A stretch of 44,882 nucleotides of DNA from a virus: positions 1-44,882 of the IMG/VR virus record IMGVR_UViG_3300045049_000124; one strand, written 5' to 3'. The position numbers were made by a program, and so were the translations under genes. This document shows, in pieces, positions 21,149 through 27,930 of this stretch. Under the pieces are notes generated by a model that saw only the letters and a program-made list of their open reading frames with translations, was not told the DNA's origin and made no database searches. Numbering within the stretch: position 1 is the stretch's first letter; each line of letters opens with the position of its first letter.

Positions 21149-21381
21149 TCGTCAAGTCCTCCCAGGACTCCGTGATCCTCGCTCTCCGGCCACTCCAACG
21201 CCGCAGCGAGGCATTGGGTGCGTACGGGGCAGTCGGCGCAAATGTTCTTGGCCCGCATGGTGTCGACGGAGCCTTGTGAGGAGAAAAACATGTTCGTGTT
21301 CTGCCCTTTGCAGGCGGCTTTGGTGTCCCAGTGTTCGGGTTCGCCGATGGTGGGGGTTGGCAGGTACGCGTGCTCAGGCAT
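21112..21381 (-). CDS. whiB: WhiB-family iron-sulfur regulator
   Basis: 89 residues. Four conserved Cys for a 4Fe-4S cluster: WDTKAACKG (Cys 24) and ICADCPVRTQC (Cys 48, 51, 57), then the GVLGGLDEWERKRLRK turn, a variant of GVWGG. WhiB proteins bind the sigma-70 factor and redirect transcription. In phages some WhiB-like proteins cause superinfection exclusion or control host genes (known for mycobacteriophage TM4). ATG 21381 overlaps the upstream gene by 8 bases. Confidence 0.93.
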   Translation of the reverse strand: MPEHAYLPTPTIGEPEHWDTKAACKGQNTNMFFSSQGSVDTMRAKNICADCPVRTQCLAAALEWPESEDHGVLGGLDEWERKRLRKLSA

Positions 21382-21574
21382 CCTCGGCCTCCGTTTCCCA
21401 GGGGTCGGAGTTATGCCATGCCCGCTCCGCCTGCCATAAACGGTCCCGGAGTTCCTTGTTCTCGCGGAGAATCGGTGTAACCGCATCCACCAGCAGTTGC
21501 GTAGACATCGGACCGAGGACGCCCCCGGCAGCAGCAATCAATCGGGCCTCGTTGAGAATCGCCGCAGCGTCCAT
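21374..21574 (-). CDS. Small helical protein, unknown
   Basis: 66 residues (MDAAAILNEARLIAAAGGVL), with LRENKELRDRLWQAERAWH, a coiled coil. Overlaps WhiB by 8 bases; starts at the end of the next upstream gene. Confidence 0.65.
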   Translation of the reverse strand: MDAAAILNEARLIAAAGGVLGPMSTQLLVDAVTPILRENKELRDRLWQAERAWHNSDPWETEAEDA

Positions 21575-21912
21575 TAGTTCGTGTACTCCAATCGGACCAG
21601 AGCGCTCAACGACCGCCCCACGTCGAGGCGGTCCCTCAGCACGGCTATCTGGGTGCGGGCCGCCCTCAGTTGGACGCCCGCCAAATCCGCCTGCAACTGC
21701 AATTCAGCGGCCGCCTCATCCGCGATCACTTTCCGCAGGTCCATTGCGCCCTGCGCTTCCATGAACGCGCGCCGGTACGCCTGCTTCGCGGCGTGTTGTG
21801 CGCGAACTTCGGCGTCATCCAGGGCTTCGATGAGGGCGGGCATTTGGTCGAGTTCTTTGCCGATACCGGAGAGAGTCGCGGCCACCTGAGAAGGGGTCAG
21901 AATGTCAGGCAC
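21574..21912 (-). CDS. Coiled-coil protein beside the recombinase genes
   Basis: 112 residues: MPDILTPSQVAATLSGIGKE then a long helix (LDDAEVRAQHAAKQAYRRAF, QGAMDLRKVIADEAAAELQL). Placed next to the ERF-type gene with an 8-base overlap, as in many actinophages, so it may assist annealing. Function not known. Confidence 0.65.
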   Translation of the reverse strand: MPDILTPSQVAATLSGIGKELDQMPALIEALDDAEVRAQHAAKQAYRRAFMEAQGAMDLRKVIADEAAAELQLQADLAGVQLRAARTQIAVLRDRLDVGRSLSALVRLEYTN

Positions 21913-22414
21913 CCTGCAACTCCTTCTTCCGCGCAGAGAACGCAGCCTTCACGTCATCCGTCCACCAGTGGCGAGCATGCTGCTCGTACAAGTCCTGCAA
22001 CTCATCCGGCGTGGTCACCTTCGCCACATAGGAGCGCCACTCAGCAGGCGGCTTACCAACCTCGGGGGCCGGCTTCGCGGTCGCCTTCGCCATTTCCTCC
22101 CGGGAGGCCCGCTTGTCACCGGAGTAGCCGATGTTCGCCAGGGCGCGACCAATCGCCGAGGTCTCCCCGTTCTCAAGAGCGGAGGTCTTGTTGGCCATTC
22201 CGGTGCCGTCTACCTCGAACGCGTACCCGGTACCATCTGGAACCTCATACCCGGAGTTGCGGAACACGGACGCCTTCACGATCCATCGAGTGGCCCCGAC
22301 CTGTCCCTCGGCGGCTACCAGTTCGGTGGTGATGCGGCCTTCGGGGTGGTCGGTGTAAAACCGCTTGATTCGGGAATCCACGGTTTCGTATGCGTTGAGG
22401 TCGAAGTTCGCCAT
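21905..22414 (-). CDS. ERF-type single-strand annealing protein
   Basis: 169 residues. The mark of the family is KTSALENGETSAIGRALANI followed by GYSGDKRASREEM. The usual Cys of ENCETSAIGRAL is Gly here. It anneals complementary strands made by the adjacent YqaJ exonuclease. The C-terminal helical part ELQDLYEQHARHWWTDDVKA may bind SSB or DNA. The start touches the exonuclease stop. Confidence 0.8.
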   Translation of the reverse strand: MANFDLNAYETVDSRIKRFYTDHPEGRITTELVAAEGQVGATRWIVKASVFRNSGYEVPDGTGYAFEVDGTGMANKTSALENGETSAIGRALANIGYSGDKRASREEMAKATAKPAPEVGKPPAEWRSYVAKVTTPDELQDLYEQHARHWWTDDVKAAFSARKKELQGA

Positions 22415-22986
22415 CAGTCCTCTTTAAAGTTCAAGAGCCGGTCGGCAACACCGACCAGCTCTGCGATCATCTTCGGATCCCGTTCGATCCAAACTGTCTT
22501 TGGTTCCCACCAGGCAAACCGGAACCAGTCACCGTCCGGGATACGCATCTGCCACAGGAACAGGCACCGCTCGGCCCCGGTCACGTAAAGCTGCCATTGC
22601 ACCTGCCGGCGGTACTTGATCGGGATCTTGTCGCCCCAATCGGTGCCGGTGGTCTTAGCCTCAGCAATAAGTTCATGCGTGACCGAAATCCCGTCGGGGG
22701 TCGCCATCATGCGCGGGTCGTCCGCGGAGGCAATCGCCCAATCGTTCGGCAGAATCCCGTGCTCGGTGTGGGCGTACCGCATGATCAGCGGTTCAGCCTC
22801 AACCCCGAAGAGCATGAAACTATTGGCTTCCAGATCAACGGGATTGCGGCGCTGTTCAATCACATCTGCAAAGCCGGAGGGCGTTGCTGCCTGGGCTACC
22901 TGGGTGGCGCTCACACCATGTAGGCGCGCTTCCAACCAGGCTTCACGGTCAACCGACCGGACCAGGAACCTGTCAGCGCTGATCAT
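22414..22986 (-). CDS. YqaJ-like recombination exonuclease
   Basis: 190 residues. PD-(D/E)XK nuclease: start REAWLEARLHGVSATQ, MATPDGISV (Asp), LIAEAKTTGTDWGDKIP (ExK) and KYRRQVQWQLYVTGA, the QxQWQL helix of lambda-exonuclease/YqaJ proteins. It makes 3' single strands for the annealing protein. Overlaps the 31-residue gene upstream by 14 bases. Confidence 0.9.
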   Translation of the reverse strand: MISADRFLVRSVDREAWLEARLHGVSATQVAQAATPSGFADVIEQRRNPVDLEANSFMLFGVEAEPLIMRYAHTEHGILPNDWAIASADDPRMMATPDGISVTHELIAEAKTTGTDWGDKIPIKYRRQVQWQLYVTGAERCLFLWQMRIPDGDWFRFAWWEPKTVWIERDPKMIAELVGVADRLLNFKED

Positions 22987-23068
22987 CTACCCGGTCGAGC
23001 AGGTCGTCCACGAACTGGGTTGTCTTGTACTCGTGCACACGATCCCAAAACTCGTCATCATCACGCAT
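22973..23068 (-). CDS. 31-residue acidic protein
   Basis: MRDDDEFWDRVHEYKTTQFV then DDLLDRVDDQR. ATG 23068 overlaps the upstream stop (TGATG) and the gene ends inside the exonuclease start. Small and acidic; function unknown. Confidence 0.6.
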   Translation of the reverse strand: MRDDDEFWDRVHEYKTTQFVDDLLDRVDDQR

Positions 23069-23676
23069 CAGATGCTCCTGGTCCAGAAATCCGGATCACT
23101 GTCCGGGGTCACGCCAGCCCCACCGTCGTCCGGCGGGAACTCGGAGACCATTGCCTTGAACGAGTCGAAGAACGGCACGCTGGCATAGTTGCGACGCACG
23201 AGAAGCGCAAGATGTTCGGGCACTTCCTTGTTGATGCGGAGCGCCACGATGCGGGCTTTCATGGCCCGGAACCCGCGGGTGCCGATGACGGTCTCGCCGT
23301 ACCCTTCGATGACCGCGGAGACGCGGCCCTTGTCGTGGTAGTCGTTTGAGCCGTCGTAGTAGGCGTAGAAGCCGTGCGTGCACTTCTCCATGTCATGCGG
23401 CTTCGAGTAGTCGACGGCTGGAGCCGGCGAAACCGTTGGGCGAGACTTCCCGAACACGCGTCCGCCGCGCTGCCATGTGTACTCGTTCAAGATCTGCGCA
23501 ATTGCCGCGGAATACGGGTCATCTTGGCGGCGGCATTCGGCGACGTTCTCGCCGGGTTTCCATACCTGCCGGTGTGACACCCCCGTCAGCCGTCCGAGCT
23601 TGTCTACGTCAAACGATCGAACACCGGTCACCACACCCGGGGCGAAACCGATGCCGCTGAACTCTGCGGCGCTCAT
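23068..23676 (-). CDS. Conserved actinobacterial unknown, cassette copy A
   Basis: 202 residues. Blocks: SFDVDKLGRLTGVSHRQVWK, the motif CTHGFYAYYDGSNDYHD, VSAVIEGYGETVIGTRGFRA, then KARIVALRIN and RRNYASVPFFDSFKAMVSEF. The same blocks occur in 26035..26565, about 30-35% identical by eye, so the two are paralogues. The family is widespread in actinobacteria and phages, with no known role. It follows a 30-residue gene that is also duplicated. Confidence 0.8.
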   Translation of the reverse strand: MSAAEFSGIGFAPGVVTGVRSFDVDKLGRLTGVSHRQVWKPGENVAECRRQDDPYSAAIAQILNEYTWQRGGRVFGKSRPTVSPAPAVDYSKPHDMEKCTHGFYAYYDGSNDYHDKGRVSAVIEGYGETVIGTRGFRAMKARIVALRINKEVPEHLALLVRRNYASVPFFDSFKAMVSEFPPDDGGAGVTPDSDPDFWTRSI

Positions 23677-23765
23677 GCTGGCACCTTCTCGGGCTGCGGC
23701 ACCTCAACCGGCGCTTCTACTGGTTCAAGCTCAATGTGCTTGATCGGTTCCCCAATATCACCCAT
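23673..23765 (-). CDS. 30-residue acidic peptide, cassette copy A
   Basis: MGDIGEPIKHIELEPVEAPV then EVPQPEKVPA. Close to the end of the 38-residue gene at 26569..26685 (GDVGEERKIVEVEP...VPA). It precedes copy A of the conserved unknown with an ATGA overlap. Such short GDIGEP...EPVxxP peptides are common in actinophages; function unknown. Confidence 0.75.
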   Translation of the reverse strand: MGDIGEPIKHIELEPVEAPVEVPQPEKVPA

Positions 23766-23929
23766 CAGAAATCCTCGTCTCGATGCTCGTCTGCGGCATA
23801 CCTGAGCGCTTCAGCCCACGTTGAGAAGTGCGCCCACCGTTCCGAGAACGGGTGCTTCACCGCCCACGGTGTCCTATCCGTCAACCGGGTAGGGCGCGTC
23901 TTGCGAATCTTCCACCGGTCATTGCTCAT
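23765..23929 (-). CDS. Small protein, unknown
   Basis: 54 residues (MSNDRWKIRKTRPTRLTDRT), with HPFSERWAHFSTWAEALRYA, a short fold often used in actinophage early proteins. The stop overlaps the next start (TGATG). Confidence 0.65.
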   Translation of the reverse strand: MSNDRWKIRKTRPTRLTDRTPWAVKHPFSERWAHFSTWAEALRYAADEHRDEDF

Positions 23930-24137
23930 GGCGGTCAACTCCATCACTGATGAAGGTGATCGCCCACGCACGCTCCCCATCTGGGCCGGTAGTCTCTCTA
24001 ATCTCATCCAGGCGAAGTGTCCCCGAATCGGGGCCCGCCGCCTGCTCGTAGCTCCAACGGACTTCTTCGAGGACCATCGCGAAGGCCTTGAATGGCGCAC
24101 CCTTCGCGATGGAAAACTGCACAAACTTGGTAACCAT
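23919..24137 (-). CDS. Small protein, unknown
   Basis: 72 residues (MVTKFVQFSIAKGAPFKAFA), with LDEIRETTGPDGERAWAITF. GGGAG lies 6 bases before ATG 24137. Overlaps the next gene by 11 bases. Confidence 0.65.
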   Translation of the reverse strand: MVTKFVQFSIAKGAPFKAFAMVLEEVRWSYEQAAGPDSGTLRLDEIRETTGPDGERAWAITFISDGVDRHEQ

Positions 24138-24147
24138 TTGTTGCTCC

Positions 24148-24570
24148 CTAAGCCAAAGAGCCGACAACAACCCGAACCCCGGGCTTGTCATCCGCGTACC
24201 ATTTCTCCGAATGGTGAACCACCACCCGCGAGTCATCAGCCCACACCCCCGCATCCGTGATCGAGTCACAAATAGCCCGCTGCAACTTGTCACCGTCGGG
24301 CTTCACGTTCGGGCGGGCGCGAGTCACCGTCTTCCCGCGTGGAAGGTAGAAGTCCATGAGGATGAACAGCGACGACTCCGGGTCGAACCCATCGCGGCCG
24401 GCCAGCTCGGCAACAGCCGCAGCCGTGACGGTCTTACGCCACGGCTTCAACTGGGGTGCGTTCGCGTCGACCACTACGGCGCGACCCTTGACGATGAACG
24501 CTGTCTTGGAACCCTCGGGGATGGGAATACCGTCCACCCAGAACTCAAGCCGTTCGACGTACTCAGTCAC
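24148..24570 (-). CDS. rusA: RusA-like Holliday junction resolvase
   Basis: 140 residues from GTG 24570 (MTEYVERLEFWVDGIPIPEG). Key region: RPNVKPDGDKLQRAICDSIT, then DAGVWADDSRVVVHHSEKWY, which holds the three catalytic Asp residues of RusA (PDxDN-like and DDxxV). It cuts four-way junctions before packaging. It overlaps the upstream membrane gene by eight bases as GTGACTGA; a TTG at 24597 is a weaker start. Confidence 0.9.
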   Translation of the reverse strand: MTEYVERLEFWVDGIPIPEGSKTAFIVKGRAVVVDANAPQLKPWRKTVTAAAVAELAGRDGFDPESSLFILMDFYLPRGKTVTRARPNVKPDGDKLQRAICDSITDAGVWADDSRVVVHHSEKWYADDKPGVRVVVGSLA

Positions 24571-24733
24571 GGTGGGCCGTCCAACAGGTGATCCCAACGA
24601 ACCCGGCCACCATCAGCACAGCCAGCAACCATGCCCCGTTATACGTTGAGGTGAACACGCACCAGGCGGCAATGAAAAGACCGCCGACGAAAAGGAGCGC
24701 GGCGGTCAGGTCAAGTTTGCGTGCAAGACTCAT
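24563..24733 (-). CDS. 56-residue two-helix membrane protein
   Basis: MSLARKLDLTAALLFVGGLF is the first membrane segment and GAWLLAVLMVAGFVGITCW the second. Short basic N-terminus. ATG 24733 overlaps the upstream stop. Unknown. Confidence 0.65.
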   Translation of the reverse strand: MSLARKLDLTAALLFVGGLFIAAWCVFTSTYNGAWLLAVLMVAGFVGITCWTAHRD

Positions 24734-24894
24734 AACCCCAACCTCTTCTCGATTTGCTCCCGCACTTCCGGCTGCTTGAACGGGTACGTTTGCGCGTACG
24801 TCAGAAGGTTGCCGATATACAACTGCTGCTCAATGTGCTCAAGCAGTCGGGCGTCACGGTCCTCTGAGGGGATGTACCCCGGCTGGTCAGTCAT
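24730..24894 (-). CDS. Small helical protein, unknown
   Basis: 54 residues (MTDQPGYIPSEDRDARLLEH), with QTYPFKQPEVREQIEKRLGL. GGAGG lies 6 bases before ATG 24894. Confidence 0.65.
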   Translation of the reverse strand: MTDQPGYIPSEDRDARLLEHIEQQLYIGNLLTYAQTYPFKQPEVREQIEKRLGL

Positions 24895-24950
24895 TTCTTT
24901 CCTCCGTTGTGCGCCCAGCCAAGTGCCCTCAGCGGCCAACGCGGTCGCAT
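24891..24950 (-). CDS. 19-residue peptide coupled at both ends
   Basis: MRPRWPLRALGWAHNGGKK. ATG overlaps the upstream stop as TAATG and its own TGA overlaps the next ATG, while it contains the next gene's GGAGG. It may be a coupling peptide rather than a functional protein. Confidence 0.35.
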   Translation of the reverse strand: MRPRWPLRALGWAHNGGKK

Positions 24951-25111
24951 TATGCCCCGGCCTGGATAGCGGCCAGTATCTGACGGTTGACTTTCACTGC
25001 CAGTTGGGTGCGCTTCGCCGCGGTGAGAGACGCGACCACGGTTGCCCAATCATCAAGAGACAACAGCACTTCGGTATAGGAGTCTTCTAGCGGCGGATCG
25101 TATTCAGTCAT
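24950..25111 (-). CDS. Small helical protein, unknown
   Basis: 53 residues (MTEYDPPLEDSYTEVLLSLD), then DWATVVASLTAAKRTQLAVK. GGGAGAG precedes ATG 25111, which overlaps the upstream stop by eight bases (ATGACTGA). Confidence 0.65.
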   Translation of the reverse strand: MTEYDPPLEDSYTEVLLSLDDWATVVASLTAAKRTQLAVKVNRQILAAIQAGA

Positions 25112-25280
25112 TGCAGTCTCTCCCGGTGTCGTAATCCGTCAAATCAAGCTCCTGCTGGTTCTCGAACCCGCAGGTCGGGCAGTCCCAGATGATGGTGTCC
25201 GTGAACCGGTCGGCCCAACGAAAAGGCGCATCCCCATCAAAGGAACACGCTTCACAAGTGAGCACAGCAACGTCAGTCAT
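25104..25280 (-). CDS. Zinc-ribbon miniprotein
   Basis: 58 residues: VLTCEACSFDGDAPFRWAD and IIWDCPTCGFENQQEL, two CxxC pairs making a zinc ribbon. ATG 25280 overlaps the upstream stop (ATGA). Confidence 0.7.
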   Translation of the reverse strand: MTDVAVLTCEACSFDGDAPFRWADRFTDTIIWDCPTCGFENQQELDLTDYDTGRDCND

Positions 25281-25432
25281 GTCACCTCATCGGTTACGTC
25301 GTGGTATTCCACGCGGAGAACACGCTGGCGATCATCAATGCGGTAGTTGAGCGCTTCTGCGAGGCTGTCGAAGAGGTCGGCGGTGCCGCACTCATCCAGC
25401 GTCAGGCCGTACTGGATAGACTCAAGCGGCAT
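25277..25432 (-). CDS. Small acidic protein, unknown
   Basis: 51 residues (MPLESIQYGLTLDECGTADL), then FDSLAEALNYRIDDRQRVLR. Overlaps the upstream gene by 11 bases. Confidence 0.6.
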   Translation of the reverse strand: MPLESIQYGLTLDECGTADLFDSLAEALNYRIDDRQRVLRVEYHDVTDEVT

Positions 25433-25610
25433 CTTGCGGCACCACCGTCAACAGTTCACGCTCCGACCACGTACGCGCCGGATCATCCCGGTAACCGTCT
25501 AACCAGTCCACCGTCCACCTGCGTTCACCGAAAGCAACCACCGGCTGATTCAGGCGACCCAAGTACACGTGGAACACAGACGCGAGAGCTACAAGAGTTC
25601 CGGGCTTCAC
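25422..25610 (-). CDS. Small protein, unknown
   Basis: 62 residues from GTG 25610 (MKPGTLVALASVFHVYLGRL), with VVAFGERRWTVDWLDGYRDD. The beta start resembles small barrel proteins. GTG overlaps the upstream stop (GTGA). Confidence 0.65.
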   Translation of the reverse strand: MKPGTLVALASVFHVYLGRLNQPVVAFGERRWTVDWLDGYRDDPARTWSERELLTVVPQDAA

Positions 25611-25738
25611 GACAGCCCTAGCATTTCGAGCAAGTCGCGGTCATTCCGCAGCATGTCCGACACCCACTGCCGTTCCGCCACCGTATTCACCAGTTCCGTA
25701 TCCGACCACTGGTCATGCAGGTTCAACAGTTTCACCAC
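25607..25738 (-). CDS. 43-residue helical protein
   Basis: MVKLLNLHDQWSDTELVNTV then AERQWVSDMLRNDRDLLEML. GTG 25738 (or GTG 25735) after AAAGGGA. Unknown. Confidence 0.6.
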   Translation of the reverse strand: MVKLLNLHDQWSDTELVNTVAERQWVSDMLRNDRDLLEMLGLS

Positions 25739-25750
25739 AATCAGATCCCT

Positions 25751-26035
25751 TTACAGTTCGATCCAGCGGAACGAATCGAAACTCGAAACTTTCCCACACT
25801 GGTCGCAATCAAAAGGCACACCCGGGATAAGTGACTGCACGAAGGCGGCGCACCTCAGTCCGCTACCGGAGGGGCAGCAGCCGATCTGCCAGTAAGCGGC
25901 GGGGCCGGAATGCACTTGATGACCCCAGGGGCCCTTGCCCGCTACGTGGTGGGGGGACTCGCATTGCGGCTCCAGGTTCAGGTCAACATCGACCGCCAAA
26001 GACCGCTCAACATGCGTCAACAAATCAGACACCAT
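25751..26035 (-). CDS. Cys-rich protein, unknown
   Basis: 94 residues (MVSDLLTHVERSLAVDVDLN), with six Cys, including IGCCPSGSGLRCAAF and FDCDQCGKVSSF. ATG 26035 overlaps the upstream TGA; a GTG one codon earlier is possible. Likely a zinc protein. Confidence 0.65.
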   Translation of the reverse strand: MVSDLLTHVERSLAVDVDLNLEPQCESPHHVAGKGPWGHQVHSGPAAYWQIGCCPSGSGLRCAAFVQSLIPGVPFDCDQCGKVSSFDSFRWIEL

Positions 26036-26565
26036 CACACCTCCGGCATATCCGGCGGAAACGCAGCAACCATCTCCGCAAACGTGTCAAAAAACGGAAC
26101 CCCCGGATAATTACCCGGGACCAACTCAGTGCGGGCGCGATCCCGGATCGCCACCTCAGAAACACACAGGGCGATAATCGAGGCACGCATAGCCCGGAAA
26201 CCCCGAGTGCCGACCATCACCTCTCGGCCCCACCCGTCAATAACCCCGGACACGAACCCCGGCTGGTGGTAATCGTCCGAGTCCTCGCCGTACGCGTAAA
26301 ACCCGTGACGGCACACATCCAACCCGTGATCCGCGGGCAACTGGTGGGGCTCCCACGCGAGACCCCCACCCGTCCCGTAGTAGGGGACAAGGTAGGAGCT
26401 GCGTCTGCATTCCGCCTTGTTCACGCCGGGTTCCCACCGTTGCCGGAACACAACCCCGGTGAGGAAACCTTCTTCGTCAATGCGGAAGGACCGCACACCC
26501 CGGAACGGGCCGAGGAAGAACCCCCGGCTATCGAATTGCTCTTCGATTGAGGGCGTGGAGGGCAT
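26035..26565 (-). CDS. Conserved actinobacterial unknown, cassette copy B
   Basis: 176 residues. Aligned to copy A (23068..23676): FRGVRSFRIDEEGFLTGVVF, CRHGFYAYGEDSDDYHQ, VSGVIDGWGREVMVGTRGFR and NYPGVPFFDTFAEMVAAFPP. It lacks the about 20-residue insertion and the C-terminal tail of copy A. It starts three bases after the 38-residue peptide gene. Confidence 0.8.
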   Translation of the reverse strand: MPSTPSIEEQFDSRGFFLGPFRGVRSFRIDEEGFLTGVVFRQRWEPGVNKAECRRSSYLVPYYGTGGGLAWEPHQLPADHGLDVCRHGFYAYGEDSDDYHQPGFVSGVIDGWGREVMVGTRGFRAMRASIIALCVSEVAIRDRARTELVPGNYPGVPFFDTFAEMVAAFPPDMPEV

Positions 26566-26568
26566 GTG

Positions 26569-26685
26569 TCACGCCGGTACGGGTTCGGCGGGGACGGTCG
26601 CCGGGGTGGTGGCCGGTTCGACTTCCACGATCTTGCGCTCCTCGCCAACGTCACCGGCAATCGGGGTGTAGATGCTGTTGCTCAT
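26569..26685 (-). CDS. 38-residue acidic peptide, cassette copy B
   Basis: MSNSIYTPIAGDVGEERKIV then EVEPATTPATVPAEPVPA. Paralogue of the 30-residue gene at 23673. AAGGAG lies 6 bases before ATG 26685. Unknown function. Confidence 0.75.
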   Translation of the reverse strand: MSNSIYTPIAGDVGEERKIVEVEPATTPATVPAEPVPA

Positions 26686-26695
26686 TGGTGTCTCC

Positions 26696-26824
26696 TTAGT
26701 GTGTGAGAGTGTCGTGTCCAAGCCAGTGATCGGAACATCCGTCCAACGTGGCTTCGATCTTCTTGACGATTTCGATTCGCCAGGCGACCTGTTCGGCATG
26801 CCAGGCGTCTAGTTGGTGCAACAT
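26696..26824 (-). CDS. Small protein, unknown
   Basis: 42 residues (MLHQLDAWHAEQVAWRIEIV), then KKIEATLDGCSDHWLGH. ATG 26824 overlaps the upstream stop (TGATG). Confidence 0.65.
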   Translation of the reverse strand: MLHQLDAWHAEQVAWRIEIVKKIEATLDGCSDHWLGHDTLTH

Positions 26825-27042
26825 CAGAGGGCCGGGTGGTGAGCGGTGCCGATGTGCCGCGCCTCGAACGGTCGGGGAGCCGTGGGGTCCTTGCTGTTGC
26901 GCCACTCGGCGTACGCGAGGGCATCCGCCTCGTACTCGAACGCGGCGGTCACATACCAGTCGGTGCCCCCGTTGATCGGTTCAACCACCTCCCAGCCCAG
27001 CAGTCCCAACTCGTAATCGCGAGCACTTGTCGTGGCGTCCAT
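26824..27042 (-). CDS. Small protein, unknown
   Basis: 72 residues (MDATTSARDYELGLLGWEVV), with WYVTAAFEYEADALAYAEWR, a strand-helix unit common in actinophage early proteins. GGAGG lies 6 bases before ATG 27042. First protein gene below the tRNA. Confidence 0.7.
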   Translation of the reverse strand: MDATTSARDYELGLLGWEVVEPINGGTDWYVTAAFEYEADALAYAEWRNSKDPTAPRPFEARHIGTAHHPAL

Positions 27043-27063
27043 GACGGACCTCCTCTGTGTTTG

Positions 27064-27140
27064 TGGTGGCTCAGACCGGGGTTCGAACCGGTAGGCGTCT
27101 CCGCCCGCATTGATTTGCTGCCATGCCCTGGCGCAGAGCC
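27064..27140 (-). tRNA. tRNA-like element with encoded CCA (degenerate)
   Basis: Reads GGCTCTG at the 5' end and CTGAGCC-A-CCA at the 3' end (6 of 7 acceptor pairs). Further stems: GCCA-TGGC with a 5-base loop, GCA-TGC around AATCAA, a variable-arm-like GGCG-GAGA-CGCC, and a T arm ACCGG/CCGGT whose loop TTCGAACC has 8 instead of 7 bases. The D loop lacks GG and the anticodon stem is only 3 bp, so a working tRNA is doubtful. It abuts the tRNA-Leu gene, and both carry TCAA at the anticodon position. Confidence 0.4.
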
Positions 27141-27142
27141 AG

Positions 27143-27225
27143 TGCCCGATGAGGGATTCGAACCCTCAAGCCTTTCGGCACGTCGGTTTGAGCGACGCGT
27201 GTTTCCCTCGTTTCACCAATCGGGC
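27143..27225 (-). tRNA. tRNA-Leu (anticodon CAA)
   Basis: Acceptor GCCCGAT/ATCGGGC, D arm GTG/CAC with GG in the loop, anticodon stem CGTCG/CGACG with loop CTCAAAC (anticodon CAA, codon UUG), variable arm GCC-GAAA-GGC, T arm GAGGG-TTCGAAT-CCCTC, discriminator A. A class II tRNA of 83 bases without encoded CCA. UUG is rare in high-GC hosts but is used here also as a start codon. Confidence 0.88.
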
Positions 27226-27545
27226 AAGAGGGGCTTGCCTAGCGACCCGAACGCCTCTACGCTCGTGAAGTCGCCGTGTAGCACCGCAACCGGTCCTGCC
27301 AGACCATGAGGAAGCTGCGGCCCCGTAACACCCCTACAGTGTTTTGTTGCTCAACCAGGCCGAGCTGCTAATCGTCCTGGTGCTGTCTATCCGGTTCGTG
27401 GTCGTCGGGGTTTCCAGCGCCTCACCATTTGGCCCTTACTCTCCACACCCCGGTACGTCGGGGGCGTTTTCAGGTCACGAACCGTATGTAGTTGTTTCCG
27501 GGCATGCCGGATACCGCCTACGAGTAGGCGGAAGAATGCGAGTCG
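27226..27545. other. Gene-free stretch between tRNA-Leu and the excisionase gene
   Basis: No convincing ORF. Near the excisionase end are two perfect stems: CCGCCTAC-GA-GTAGGCGG (about 27514-27531) and GAGTCG-TTATG-CGACTC (about 27540-27556, partly in the gene). A plus-strand terminator-like CCCCG-GTACGT-CGGGG followed by GCGTTTT lies near 27448-27470. Probably the leader or processing zone of the tRNA transcript. Confidence 0.45.
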
Positions 27546-27770
27546 TTATGCGACTCTGCGTCGCCCCCTAGAACGAGGCGACTGCACCCAAGGATCGGGT
27601 TCCGCGGTCAACTTCTCATCGATCAGAGAAAGCTTGAACCGCCATTCGGATCCGAGCTTTGTCCCCGGGATGGCACCGGCCTTAGCCAGCTCGCGCACCG
27701 TGTACTCTGACTTCCCCAAGTGCGTTGACACTTCCGGGACACCGACCCACGGTTCACGTTCGATGTTCAC
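27546..27770 (-). CDS. xis: Excisionase-like / MerR-type HTH protein
   Basis: 74 residues from GTG 27770: WVGVPEVSTHLGKSEYTVRE, LAKAGAIPGTKLGSEWRFKL, the helix-turn-helix plus wing of HTH_17/Xis proteins, ending with an Arg-rich tail (SPRSRGRRRVA). It may direct prophage excision or bind the control region. Second gene of the leftward early operon. Confidence 0.75.
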   Translation of the reverse strand: MNIEREPWVGVPEVSTHLGKSEYTVRELAKAGAIPGTKLGSEWRFKLSLIDEKLTAEPDPWVQSPRSRGRRRVA

Positions 27771-27895
27771 AGCAACCCCTCCTGAGTAAGCACGAATTCG
27801 AGCTTCCAGGGGAGGACGCCGAGAGCAGAGGCGCAGGCTACGATCTTGTCTTGGACGGACTCTGTGTTGGTCCGCTGCGCTTCGTTGTGCTCCAT
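27767..27895 (-). CDS. 42-residue leader protein of the early operon
   Basis: MEHNEAQRTNTESVQDKIVA then CASALGVLPWKLEFVLTQEG. Its ATG 27895 sits 6 bases after a -10 TAGAGT, so the mRNA is leaderless. The stop overlaps the excisionase start (GTGA). Could be a Cro-like or antirepressor factor; too short to tell. Confidence 0.65.
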   Translation of the reverse strand: MEHNEAQRTNTESVQDKIVACASALGVLPWKLEFVLTQEGLL

Positions 27896-27930
27896 GTAGG
27901 TACTCTACCTACCTTTATCGGTAGATGCAA
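27896..27930 (-). promoter_or_regulatory. Early leftward promoter with overlapping operators
   Basis: Minus strand -35 TTGCAT (27930-27925), 17 bases, -10 TAGAGT (27907-27902), start on ATG 27895. GTAGGTA-CTC-TACCTAC (27896-27912) is a perfect 7-bp palindrome over the -10, and CTACC-TTTATC-GGTAG (27909-27924) fills the spacer. A repressor bound there would shut the lytic genes. Confidence 0.75.

Noticed and set aside
20114-21279. Two plus-strand frames of about 350 codons opposite the HTH gene
   Set aside because: Shadow frames caused by the high GC third position of the minus-strand genes 20112..21148.
27344-27571. 75-codon plus-strand hydrophobic frame
   Set aside because: No ribosome site, overlaps the excisionase end and its hairpins; weak evidence.
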